Assembly (NCBI GenBank): GCA_025084515.1
Contig: JAJAGP010000549.1
Span: 304,047 to 368,046 of the forward strand
Reading direction: 5' to 3'
DNA: 64,000 nucleotides
From: Ancistrus triradiatus
Taxonomy: Eukaryota > Chordata > Actinopteri > Siluriformes > Loricariidae
Every line of letters starts with the position of its first letter. The stretch's first letter is position 1. Shown piece after piece: positions 1-11,300 of the stretch. Below the pieces are notes generated by a model. The model worked only from the letters and a program-made list of their open reading frames with translations, was not told the origin of the DNA and did not search any database. The translations under genes and the position numbers were made by a program.

Positions 1-600
1 GCCGCCGGCCGGCGCTTAAGGGGCGTTATTTGTAGTTGCTCGACTGCCACGTTGACTTGGCCGGCGCCTCCCTCCAGCGTCAGTAGCCCGGACCGTAATA
101 AATGCAGGTTATATAATAATCACCATGGTAATTTAATAAAGGAAAACGAACTCAGAATACAGACAAATAAGGTGTACCGACGATAAGCAAGCAAAATAAA
201 TGTCCTAACCGTACTAACAAAAAACTAAAGGGCTTACCCGGCATGTAAAGTCCAAACGGACTAAGGAATAACACACACGTAACACGGATAGCACCGAAAA
301 GCAACAAAACCCGCAGCAACAGTCCAAAGGATGATAATCCAAACATCCAAACACTTACAAAAGCTTCCCAAAACATCCAAAATAACGACCCGCACCATTC
401 GGAAGCTAGGGCCCTGCTTAAATGCCGTCTGTATCTCGGAGTTCACTAGTCAGAGGGCCCTAGATGCTTCTTCTGGCGCTCCGCTGTCCGGCGGAGCACC
501 ACAAACGACGCGGTGCAGACTGCCCCCCTGAGGCAAGGAGGGGCACGAAAACGTGGAGGCCAGGGGGAACCCTTGACAGTATCGATCGGCTAGTGATTTA
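1..600 (-). mobile_element. Possible LTR-retroelement 3' end
   Basis: Read on the minus strand, the segment begins with a short GC-rich frame ending near 470. It is followed by a T-rich stretch and an AATAAA-like signal (TTATTAAATTACC, around 125-145), then another GC-rich end. The composition and order resemble the end of a gypsy pol frame plus LTR. No repeat partner or target duplication is visible because the window begins inside it. It could equally be unrelated unique sequence. Confidence 0.25.
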
Positions 601-2110
601 ATACCTATTCATACTTATAGAGGACCAGAAATGCAAATTGTTATTAAGAATGTATTGTATTCTACATCTGGTATTAATCATATCATTGTTTGTCTGATAT
701 GTAGATATGTAAAAATATATTAATCCAAAGTTATAGCCTCTGTATTGGTGCATACCAACATACGGTGAAAATAAGGGACGTGCCCAACGAGAGGAGGGAC
801 ATGATACCGAGTCAACTTTTCAGTGGCCGATCCAGGGCAAAACCCCTGCCTCACGCCCCTGATCGCTTACGGAAGTGCTGTTACAAACTTTTGGCGCAAG
901 GTAGCAGCGGCAGTTAAGTTCTTTTTGCAGTCTTGTTCCTTTGTTTTAAGTAGTCCCTTTTTCTTTGATTTTTCTTGTAAGATTTTTTTTTTGGTTTTAG
1001 GTTTTTTCTTTTCATTTTTGTTTTTTGCGTTTTAAGTTTTGTTAAGTTTTTTCCTTGTCCAGCATTGTCTTTAGTAGTTCGGTAGAGCCGAATAGAAATT
1101 AAGCTAAAGAAAGTAATGAAAAACCAACTAGCAAAGATCTCCTCATGCTCCGCCCACGTTAATTTTAACTCATGTTTCAACCTAGACCCTACCTACGTCT
1201 AATGTAGCTTTCCATTAAATTATTTTACATTTCACCGCAATTTGTCGTACTAGTAACTCACCTATGTCGTAATAAAATAGTCAATAACATTGCACCTGGG
1301 TATTTACCACACAACTGATAAGTTGCACATAGATACCCCCTGTTAGTGATATTAAAACTGGTGATATACATGATCGCCATCATTGCTCCAGAATACATCG
1401 ACATTGTTTCATGATCGTGATGTGTCATTACTTCAGATTGTCAGTTGGAATTTCCTTGTTTGTAGTTAATAAACATGTTATACCCTTTTGAATTTACCGC
1501 TTTGTGTGAGAGAGATTTTTATTCTTTTATTTCAACCGAGGTCGAGAAAAACAGAACTGCAATCTCACTCTTCAGATCCAGACTGAATTTACCCATATCA
1601 ACTTCCTGATTAATTTTGCTTTCTCTCTTTCAACTGGTTTTCCGGATCCACCCGTCCCCAAACGATCCGGTGGTGCCCCGTCTGTTCATTAAAATTAATC
1701 AATTTAAAGGTGTAGTCATATTCCGCTACAGTATGGTGATTATAATTTTATATTATTCTTACTCTTACTTTGAAGCTTGCTGCCAAAAAGGAGTCTGTCC
1801 CCACAAAAACAGTCTTCGTCTTATGCAAGAGACATCATGTTGATATAACAAGATGTTTTGACTTCACTGTGTAGTATTAGAGAGCATCCTCTAATTTTTC
1901 GTGGCTTGTTTTCGGATTTGTTATTTTCAGATTCCCACGGTTGGTGGAAGGACTACAGGAGTTGCCGATCTCCACATAGTGGGGACATCACACCGTAGGC
2001 AGGTTTTGTTTTGTTTTAGGGACTGCTCAGTTAAATGAATTATTTTAAACTGTTTGGTATTATCAATAAAGGATAAATCATATATCTTAGTAGGGGACTA
2101 AGAACTCTCA
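601..2110. other. No gene recognised
   Basis: AT-rich DNA. Short open frames here (for example 823-1035 +, 914-1180 -, 1616-1843 +) are low-complexity and resemble no family I know. A stretch at 1931-2001 following TTTTCAG stays open in one frame and could be an exon of an unrecognised gene. Confidence 0.4.
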
Positions 2111-2199
2111 AAATTATGTCTAATTATAATCTTTATTTACATTTAATGGTTATTAATTTTACTTTACTTTTTGTTTCAAGATTGTTTCTACTTTTTAAT

Positions 2200-2336
2200 T
2201 TTAACTGTATATCTGGCAAATGGAAAGACGCAGACAAACTGAAACTTTTGAAGGGGACAGTTGACTACTTATTGAGTTTTAATCAACAGAAGACAGATGC
2301 ATTTATCCGCAATTTAGAGTCTATGATTACCAGCTA
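2200..2336 (+). CDS. Unrecognised open segment, possible terminal exon
   Basis: The open frame ends at 2335 with a TAA. Its last 40 residues are charged and helix-like (GKWKDADKLKLLKGTVDYLL, then FNQQKTDAFIRNLES), quite unlike the hydrophobic, AT-driven residues before them. That suggests a real coding end entered through an acceptor near 2200-2235 (a CAG lies at 2230-2232). I do not recognise the family. It may be a host gene's last exon or a transposon relic. Confidence 0.3.
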
Positions 2337-2339
2337 ATC

Positions 2340-3060
2340 AGCTATTACTTGTACATTGATCTTGTGTTGATTTATTCTATGTTAATCAAAGTTAGTCTAC
2401 AATTATTTTGATTTCATTTTGATTTTTATTACAAGCTGTATAAATATGTTATAGCTGAACTATAGAATTTATTATTTTGGCATAACCATACAATGTATTT
2501 TAGTAGTGACAGAGTAGAACATGTGCACCTGCAAGGGGACAAGAAAGCCTGAAACAACAGTGATTTCTTTGTTTTGTTTTTAGCTGTACTGTGCTTGCTA
2601 ACTTCAGAGTTACGAGTAATGTGCGCTAGGGTTACAAAACAGGAGTCAGCAGTGGTACTAGCTGAACGGTGTGTGTGTGAGCACTAACTCGGAAGGGCTT
2701 TTTTAGCTTTTATCACAATGTGATTTTGTTAAGCATTAAGGGTAAAGAGTTGTTGGTGATCTCCTAAAGGACATCAAATGGGTGAATGTTGGAAATATAA
2801 AGTAAAATCTTACATAATATACTAAAGTAATTAACAAATAAATAACTGTGTAGACACTACTGATGTGTTAGGCCTTAAGGAGTTAACAGTATGATCCTAG
2901 CATGTGTTTCGTAACACCTGCATGCAGAGGAAGGCATTTCCCCAGCCATAGAAGTTTTTAGTTGACCTGGATGAAAGTGCAACAAAATAGAAAACGAAGG
3001 GCAAGCTGTTCTACAAAACCGGTTAAAACTAGATAAGTGAGGATATAAAGAGACAAACAA
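2340..3060. other. No gene recognised
   Basis: AT-rich sequence with no convincing open frame or repeat boundary. Confidence 0.5.
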
Positions 3061-3442
3061 CTTCTTGTTCCACACATGATGTTCATCTGATGGAGCTCCA
3101 CTGTGCATAATTCACATTTTATTCGACCATGACTCCATGACTTTAGTTTCGCTCTTAGATTTATCATCATACCCGGGCCACTTAATGTCGATGTGCATAC
3201 TTCACATTCTTAGATTTATCATCTACGCCGCCCAAGGAGGTTGGGTCCCTTTTTGAGTCTTGGTCCTCCCAAGGTTTCTTCCTAGAACTAGGGAGTTTTT
3301 CCTTGCCGCTGTCGCCCTAGGCTTGCTCAATTTGGGATTGGACGTAGTTATTAGGAGATAATCTAAACTTGTAAAGCTGCTTTGAGACAATGCTCCATTG
3401 TAAAAAGCGCTATATAAATAAATCTGACTTGACTTGACTTGT
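3060..3442 (+). mobile_element. L2-type LINE 3' tail
   Basis: Contains the 3'UTR shared by all L2-type copies in this window. It includes the block around CCCAAGGAGGTTGGG and CTTGGTCCTCCCAAGG, then GCGCTATATAAATAAATC and a short TGACT repeat. Only the tail is present, the usual result of 5'-truncated insertion. Confidence 0.8.
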
Positions 3443-3700
3443 TTGGAAGCTAGCTGATTAAGGCCAAGGCCAGGTAACAGGGGGAGGGTTGGGGGAAGAC
3501 TTCTAATGCAAGTGAGTGAAAATACTGGCTGTCTTGAAGAAGTATAAAAACATTGGTGTGTGACTGGCTTGTCGGAAATTGGCTTGCACCGCGCTGCCAG
3601 ATCTGAGAGACAATAAAAGAGATTGAGCTGGGTTCTGACTCAAGAGCGTTCTTCCTCCCCACACATTCAATGAACATGCAAAGTGATTGCTGAGCATCCA
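3442..3700 (+). mobile_element. Possible solo LTR
   Basis: Begins TGTTTGGAAG directly after the L2 tail and ends near ACACATTCA. It carries a TATA-like GTATAAAAAC at about 3541 and AATAAAAG at about 3613, in the order expected of U3 and R. I cannot see a clean target duplication. The right flank is a Tc1 end fragment. Confidence 0.35.
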
Positions 3701-3714
3701 CTTCAACACTACTT

Positions 3715-3809
3715 TTAGGACTTGTGTGAAAATCTGATGATATTTTAGGTCATATTTATGCAGAAATATAGAATATTCTAAAGGCTTCACAAAATTTCAA
3801 GCTCCACTG
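3715..3809 (-). mobile_element. Tc1-like terminal fragment (TIR CAGTGG-GCTTGAAA family)
   Basis: Matches the end at 43731-43822, including GTGTGAAAA and TTCAAGC-CCACTG before TA at 3810. No transposase sequence accompanies it. Confidence 0.6.
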
Positions 3810-4081
3810 TACATGTGGCCTTCCTGCCATGGAACTTGGCCATAAGGGGAGATGAAGTTGTCTTGATGGGAAATAATCTCAAAATAAATCTACTTGCAGT
3901 GCTGACCATTCATTATTCCCAGTGTTTGCAAACTCAGAGTCTGTATTTAAAAAATCAGTTGTCTGTCTTTAGATGTGATAGGGTATCAGACCTTCTAGTC
4001 TTCTAGTGCGTGGCTAGCCTTATCCAGATATCGTCTTGATGCATGCTCAATTTTCCAGGTAAGAAAATCCCAGAAGTTGTA

Positions 4082-4171
4082 TCTGTTCATCTGGACATAG
4101 ATTTTGTCGGAGAAACGTTTCGTCACTCATCTAAGTGACTTCTTCAGCCTCAGAATGTCCAGATGAAGAGA
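4082..4171 (-). repeat. Hammerhead-ribozyme-like repeat, possibly from a Penelope-like element
   Basis: On the minus strand, outer arms TTCATCTGGACA (4167-4156) and TGTCCAGATGAA (4097-4086) enclose CTGAAGA, a GTCAC/GTGAC stem and GAAAC (4147-4117). CTGANGA and GAAA with a stem between them are two of the three conserved parts of a hammerhead core. The third (stem III and the UH cleavage site) is not clear. Such ribozymes are known in Penelope-like elements. Assignment is inference. Confidence 0.4.
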
Positions 4172-4399
4172 TTCAACTTCTGGGACCTTATCCAGATAAT
4201 ACTCGATATTGCCTTTGAGTGTATCGTTTATCGAGATTCGAATTAACTGCAGTCAATTTTTTTTTTATAAAAACGACTCAACGACTTTTTTTCATTAAAA
4301 TCGGTTGAGAAATAATTCCGTTATTGTGCATTTTAACCAAAAAAACCCTCAGCTACTCGGTTTACTTTTATATTTGTTTACAAGCCAGTATTGCTTGGG

Positions 4400-4515
4400 C
4401 CAATATGGCGGACACGGTGACGTATGGCAGCCAATGCGGCGTGTGGGACCTCCTCGTCCCTTGTTATTGGCTAACAGTATAAAGCGTAAACGTTATGCTC
4501 TTCCTCAGTCATTGG
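4400..4515 (+). promoter_or_regulatory. VPS25 promoter: CCAAT cluster with YY1-like site
   Basis: CCAAT boxes lie at 4400-4404 and 4431-4435 on the + strand and, as ATTGG, at 4466-4470 and 4511-4515. The first overlaps AATATGGCGG (4403-4412), which matches the YY1 core. TGACGTAT, a CRE-like octamer, sits at 4418-4425. The cluster lies 150-270 bp upstream of the start codon in a CG-containing stretch. This layout is typical of a TATA-less housekeeping promoter bound by NF-Y and YY1. Binding is inferred. Confidence 0.6.
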
Positions 4516-4668
4516 TCAGATCCGACCGACGTTAAAAACAGGCTGTCAATGGGACAAGTGTAGTCTATCCGAGAGTAGGAGGTGGGTCTTTAACCGCAAT
4601 CGTTTGGAGCGGAAAAATGCAACTCTGACGGTGTTTCTCTAAAGAAGTGGATAACCTTTATCTTGGCG

Positions 4669-4715
4669 ATGAATTTTGAGTGGCCCTGGCAGTACAGTTT
4701 CCCCCCATTTTTCAC
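4669..4715 (+). CDS. vps25: VPS25 exon 1 (coding part)
   Basis: Encodes MNFEWPWQYSFPPFF plus the first two bases of a Thr codon. The donor is GTAAGT at 4716. The ATG at 4669 is chosen because the peptide aligns with the VPS25 N-terminus from its second or third residue. The PPFF segment is the family's partner-docking motif. Confidence 0.93.
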
Positions 4716-5265
4716 GTAAGTACAAACATTTGGACTATGCGACATGGGCAGAACAAGGTAAGTATCCAGGTTGAACCACCGAAAGCGAACTGGCAATAGA
4801 ACGTAAGCTAGCTATTTCTCTAAAAGAAACCAGATTTACCCAGCTAACCGCCTCTCTCGAGCTGTTGCTCACCCCGAAATGAGTGAACCGCACAGGGTGT
4901 GATGTAAACATTACGTGTTATGCCTTTGGCTGAATGTTTATCAAGAAGTCGGTTTGGTATTTTGCACCACGTAGTGCTACGGAAGTAGTCAGCTTTGGTA
5001 ATGTTGCTATGGATGGTCAACTTCCCAGAAAACCAAACACACTGAATAAACGTTTACCTGAGTGGCACATTTATTTACTTTATAATTATTTAACAAGTCA
5101 AGATTAAGATGCAGTCTACGGTGTGATGTCACTTTACCACACTGATCTTCCCCAAACCTCGTACACTAGCATACATACAGTAGCTTAAGGTAGTGGTGTT
5201 CCGTGCAGTACTCCAAGCGTCTCTGGGTTTTATAGTTGACGTTAACAATGAGTCTTGTATTGTGA

Positions 5266-5305
<40 letters not shown>

Positions 5306-8300
5306 ATTATTCGTAAACTGTTTCCGCTTATTTGTTTTGACCAAACTAACGACAGCACACGCACTTTTACAAGGTGTAAATAAGTATTGCAGTATGGCAT
5401 GTTGCAATAAAATAGATAAAGAAATGATGCCATGGCGTTTTCCGTTTGTTGTAATCACATTTTACTGAAATGTATTCACCCATTAAATAATACAGAACAG
5501 CATATACTTAACTATCTGTCTTTCATGTCTAAATTCCTACTTTTTTATAATTGGTAGATTGCAGCCAAATGTTGACACCAGACAGAAGCAGCTAGCGGCA
5601 TGGTGTTCCCTCACGCTCTCCTATTGCCGCCATCTAAAACTTTACACTGTGGATATGCTTGAGGTTCAAGAGAGTCCCATGTTCAACAACAAGAAGATTG
5701 AAAGTATCCTTCTGGTAATCTCACCCATGGCTGTTGTGTTCAACATGGCATTACGTGTCTACTGTACACTGCACATATATAATATATAGCCTGGATACAA
5801 GATGAGATATGGCTGAGTATTGGACACACAGGTTCTGTATGGTATTCTGTGGCACATTTGTGCACAGATATTGCAGCTGGGCTTGTAGAGCCTCATCCAT
5901 CACACCAGCAGCGGGAGCAGTGTGTCACTCCACAGCAAAGGCAGGATTGACGCACTCACTAGTAGGCAGCCATACTTGAACCCGACCGTTGTTGGATCCC
6001 AAACAGAACCGGTTCCAGTTCGGTTGCAGTCCAGGATTCTTGTTCCCGACACCACTGTAAACGAAGGTCATGGTGGCTGTCTGTCCAAAGACAGGACACA
6101 CATTGGGTACCATGACAACATATTTCCTTCTCCTAAGCACCTGGAAATGGTCTGGGCAGATACAGTTGTGTATTGAAGGTGCCACCCATGTATGGATGGT
6201 GAACAACAAAACTAGGAGCTGCTCGTGCTTGTTGGTGGATAAAGTGATCCTCTCTACTAGTGGTTTGTCTAGGCCATCCGGAGCTTGTTCCCAGTGTGTG
6301 CATGCATTCACTGAACTACTGCTCCCAACACCTTCTAACAGCTAGGTCAGAATGGCCAGTTTGTCAAAGCAACCAGCCTGCTTCTCGTGTTAACAAGATG
6401 TCGCAAAGGCCATTCAGCCCTAACACACATTCTGTCAGACCTGCCTAACAATAAATCACCTCTTAATAGACTGCCCCGCAACAAACTACCAGTAAGAAAT
6501 ACTTCAAAGATGACAATATGAAAGATCTGTTTGAACGAACTTCCTCGGGAAAGATTCTGAACTTTTTGGACTATTTAAAGGTCAAAGACCAAATATAGTG
6601 CATATTCTGATCCATCCTTTTTTTTAGAAATAGAAACGTTTTGAACCTATTCAATTTCATGTACATGAAGAGCCTGTTTGAGCTGGGATGGCAATAAACC
6701 CAAACAAACAAAAACAAAAACCATTCACACCATAAGACTATAAATTCAATTTGCAAATCACCATCCCAGATTAAATTTTCCTAACAAGCCATTGACCTGT
6801 CATAGTTTGAATAATGTTTTTTAGTTAAAACAGTTGGGTGTTTTGGTAAGCAGTCTATTCAGGAACCTGCTAAGCAGTAATTAGTCCTAAAACCACATGC
6901 CGCAGTCTTCTGTCCTAAGTGACAGGGTCTTTTAGGCTTTACATTGGTTGTAAATTGTGTGTTCAGAATAATTTGTAATATTCATATAGGAATATACTGG
7001 CTATATAAGCTTATTCATTAGAATAAACAGCTATTATATACATTATTACAATGCACCCTTTATGGCTATTGGCTTTGACTTTTGTTCTTTAGGAAAGCTC
7101 TCTGTTGAGGCCATACAAGTTATCTTTGAGGAACTGAGGAAAAAAGGTAAGAAATAAGTAAATGATTGCTTTTGACTTATTTGTGTGGTTTAGAGTTCAT
7201 CTTTGGTTGAATGGTTCTGTGGAGTTGTAATAAAACAGGGTGTCCATTATGTTTTTTTTCTTTTTTTTTTGACAGGAAACCTGGAGTGGTTAGACAAAAA
7301 TAAAACAAGGTGTTTAATCATGTGGCGAAGACCTGAGGAATGGGGCAAGCTTATTTATCAGTGGGTAAGTCCCGTTTCTTTTTACCTTCCATGCCATGCG
7401 AGATCTGAAAGCCTATTAAGTTATGGAATTATATATTCTTGTATGTATAACACTTTGTGAGCCTTTCCAATAAAATGATAGAATATGTGGCTGTTTGATT
7501 TAGAGTTAACAAATAGTAGGAGCCACCACTCTCCAATGATTGCCGTTTTTCGGTCAACAACATAGATTTTATGTGCAGTGAGTTTATATTTATGTAATAA
7601 TAGCTTCTGCAGTATTACTACAGTGGTGCTTGAACGTTTGTGAACGATTTAGAAGTTTCTGCACCTAATTCAGGGAAACTCTCCCAGAGGGCTTTTTTTA
7701 CACTCGCAAAAATTAATTGAAATAAGGCATTCAGCATCACTTATTTTACTTGGTATTAGTTTACTCAGTTTATTACATCTTCACAAGCTGGCTGTGTTTG
7801 AGCTGAAAGGTACAAACTGTAAAGATCTAGGTTAGTAACATCAGCCAAATTAACTTACCCTTAAGCATTTGTTTGTTTGTCTGGCTTTTTCCATGTAAAT
7901 TTTAAGTCATGTCGGTTATTTCTTTCATTTAATGTAGTACTGCCAAACTGCGGCGCGATGATTAATTGAACTATGCCTTGTGTCATGAAGTGCATGCGTG
8001 TGCTGGTGTGCGATGGGCTTCACGTTACTTTGATAATGCACGTAAATTTATGATGGCTGGTTAACTACATCTCTCTTCTCTTCTCTCCCCTCTCGTCTTC
8101 TCCCTCCTGTCGAGCGTGTAGAGAGAGGAAGACTGGGTTGGGCGTCATCACACTACACTTTCAGTGTTCGTTGTTTCAAATGGTGGTCGACCAGTATGAG
8201 GTTTTTAATGGCAGATACCAATATTTAGAGAGCAGGTTGACCAATGGCCGATATATAATGCTGATATCAGTTTTTTTTTGTTTGTTTGTTTTTTTTGATT

Positions 8301-11300
8301 AAACTAATAATAATAAGTGAGCCTCAACATTTCCTAACTTAAGTGGCATTTATTTAAGATGCAAGTGCAATCTCTGTTTGCAGTCTGTTTTATAAATAAA
8401 ATCTATATAATAAGTTTTATTCCACTTATCAACAACATTTATTACCAGATAGCAACAACAAAATGAAAATATAAATAAGAATATGTAAATACTTGGAAAA
8501 AAAACACAATTGTTTCGACCTATGCTATTGTAGCAGCACCTTTTTGTTTTTAATCCCAGGCCCTGTTAAGAGCAGCAAGTTGTAATGCTGGAAAAAAAGT
8601 TTTTAATCTTCTCATAAATAGCCCTACCCTCATCTTTCTGAGCATGAATGTGCTCTCGGCATCTCTTTGTTTTTAGTCACATAGTAGTTCCACTATTTTG
8701 AGCTGCAAGTTGTAATGCAGGAAAACAAAGTCTCTCTGAATTTTCTCCACAATTTGTTTTTCTCCATCATCGGCCTCATGATGCAGATATCAGCTGATGC
8801 AGATTATCTCAAAATGAAAATAATCGATCATTAATTTCAAATTAAAAGCCCTCTGCAGAGTACAGGTAGTCCCCATTTATGATGGGGATAGTGTTCTGAC
8901 AAATCCATCTTAAGCTGACCTTATCGAAATCGAGGAGTTCATACAGGTCCTTCTCAAAATTATCATATTGTTATAAAGTTAATTCTTTTTCCGTAATGTA
9001 ATGGAAAATTAACTTTCATATATTTTTAGATTCATTGCACACCACTGAAAATTTCAAGTCTTTTTATTGTTTTAAATACTGATGATTTTGGCATACAGCT
9101 CATGAAAACCCAAAATTCTCACAAAATTAGCATATTTCATCCGACCAATAAAAGAAAAGTGTTTTTAATACAAAAAAAGTCAACCTTCAGATTATTATGT
9201 TTATGTTTATGCACTCAATACTTGGTCAGGAATCCTTTTGCAGAAATGACTGCTTCAATGCGGCGTGGCATGGAGGCAATCAGCCTGTGGCACTGCTGAG
9301 GTGTTATGGAGGACCAGGATGCTTTGATAGCGGCCTTAAGCTCATCCAGAGTGTTGGGTCTTGCGCGTCTCAACTTTCTCTTCACAATATCCCACAGATT
9401 CTCTATCGGGTTCAGGTCAGGAGAGTTGGCAGGCCAATTGAGCACAGTAATACCATGGTCAGTAAACCATTTACCAGTGGTTTTGGAACTGTGAGCAGGT
9501 GCCAGGTCGTGCTGAAAAATGAACTCTTCATCTCCATAAAGCTCTTCAGCAGAAGTGCTCCAAAATCTCCTGATAGCTAGATGCATTGACCCTGCCTTTG
9601 ATAAAACATAGTGGACCAACACAGCAGCTGACATGGCACCCCAGAACATCACTGACTGTGGGTACTTGACACTGGACTTCAGACATTTTGGCATTTCCTT
9701 CTCCCCAGTCTTCCTCCAGACTCTGGCACCTTGATTTTCGAATGACATGCAAAATTTGCTTTCATCCGAAAAAAGTACTTTGGACCACTGAGCAACAGTC
9801 CAGTGCTGCTTCTCTGTAGCCCAGGTCAGGCGCTTCTGCCACTGTTTCTGGTTCAAAAGTGGCTTGACCTGGGGAATGCAGCACCTGTAGCCCATTTCCT
9901 GCACACGCCTGTGCATGGTGGCACTGGATGTTTCTACTCCAGACTCAGTCCACTGCTTCCGCAGGTCCCCCAAGGTCTGGAATCGGCTCTTCTCCACAAT
10001 CCTTCTCAGGGTCCGGTCACCTCTTCTCGTTTGTGCAGCGTTTTCTGCCACACTTTTTCCTTCCCACAGACTTCCCACTGAGGTGCCTTGACACAGCACT
10101 CTGGGAACAGCCTATTCGTTCAGACATTTCTTTCTGTGTCTTACCCTCTTGCTTGAGGGTGTCAATGATGGCCTTCTGGAAGCAGTCAGGTCGGCAGATC
10201 TACCCAGTGCGGTGGTGGTTGAGTAAATGGGAACCAGCTGACGTAGTTTCAAAGCCTCAGGACTCCTTTTTTCAGGTGTTTTAGAAGTTTTAATATCGTT
10301 GATTCAGATTCTTTAGGTAATGTTTGGAATAAGTTTCGGTAATATACTCAACAGAGTGAAAGGAGTGATACTGCTGCAAAGAGGGGACAACTACCAAAAT
10401 ATTTAAATGTAGAATGTGAATGTCATAAAAGCTCCCTGAAGCGACAGACAGACAAGAACAGACAGACTAAAATTTATAGATTTGAAACAGCCAGGCAGTT
10501 GGCATCTACCAGCAGTACAAATACTATCAATGTGCTACAAGCACAGTAGTGCAAGATTAATAATTATGAAGAAAGAATAATCTTAAATCTAATGTATCAA
10601 GATACAGTTGGGCAAAACGTTTTAGTCACCACTGAATGAGGGGCCGGTAAAAATAAAAAAATGACTCCTTACAACTTGCCACCAGAATCTTAAATCACTG
10701 TGGAAAGCAATTGTAAGAATGGAAGACATACCAAGTCCATTGATAAGCTCCCTCATTCTGATGGGCCCCACGCAAAATGTAACGGTTAGCCACAAATCCC
10801 CAGAACACACGGAGGGACCTGAGACAATGACCTGCAGAGAGCTTGGCACAAAAGTAACAAAGGCTCCCATCATAACACCCTACGCCTAGAGGGACTCGGA
10901 CCCTGCAGTGCCAGGCATCAGGCGTACCCCCCTGCTTAAGCCAAGTACGTGTCCAGGCCACGTCGTGAAGTTTGCCAGAAGCATAATTGATATCCAGAAG
11001 AGGATTGGGAGCTAAAATGTGGTCCTATTTAAATCGCAAAATAGAACTTTTTGCAAAAAACACAATTGGGGAGGAAGAATTCAGAGTGCATTCCAAGAAC
11101 ACCATATCTCAGCTGTGAGCAGGGGGTGGAAACACATGCTTGTGATTGGCTGTTTTTCTGCAAGGTGACAGGACGACTGATCCATGTTAAGGGAAGAATT
11201 AAAATTTTGTCCCTGTATCTAACTTTTAAGGCCAAAACCTCCTTCCTCAGTGCGAGCGATTGAAGAAAGTGGAACATTCCAAGCATGATAGTTATACCAA

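Noticed and set aside
5193..5468. 91-codon + and 109-codon - frames in VPS25 intron 1
   Set aside because: Both cross the TA microsatellite, and no domain is visible in either.
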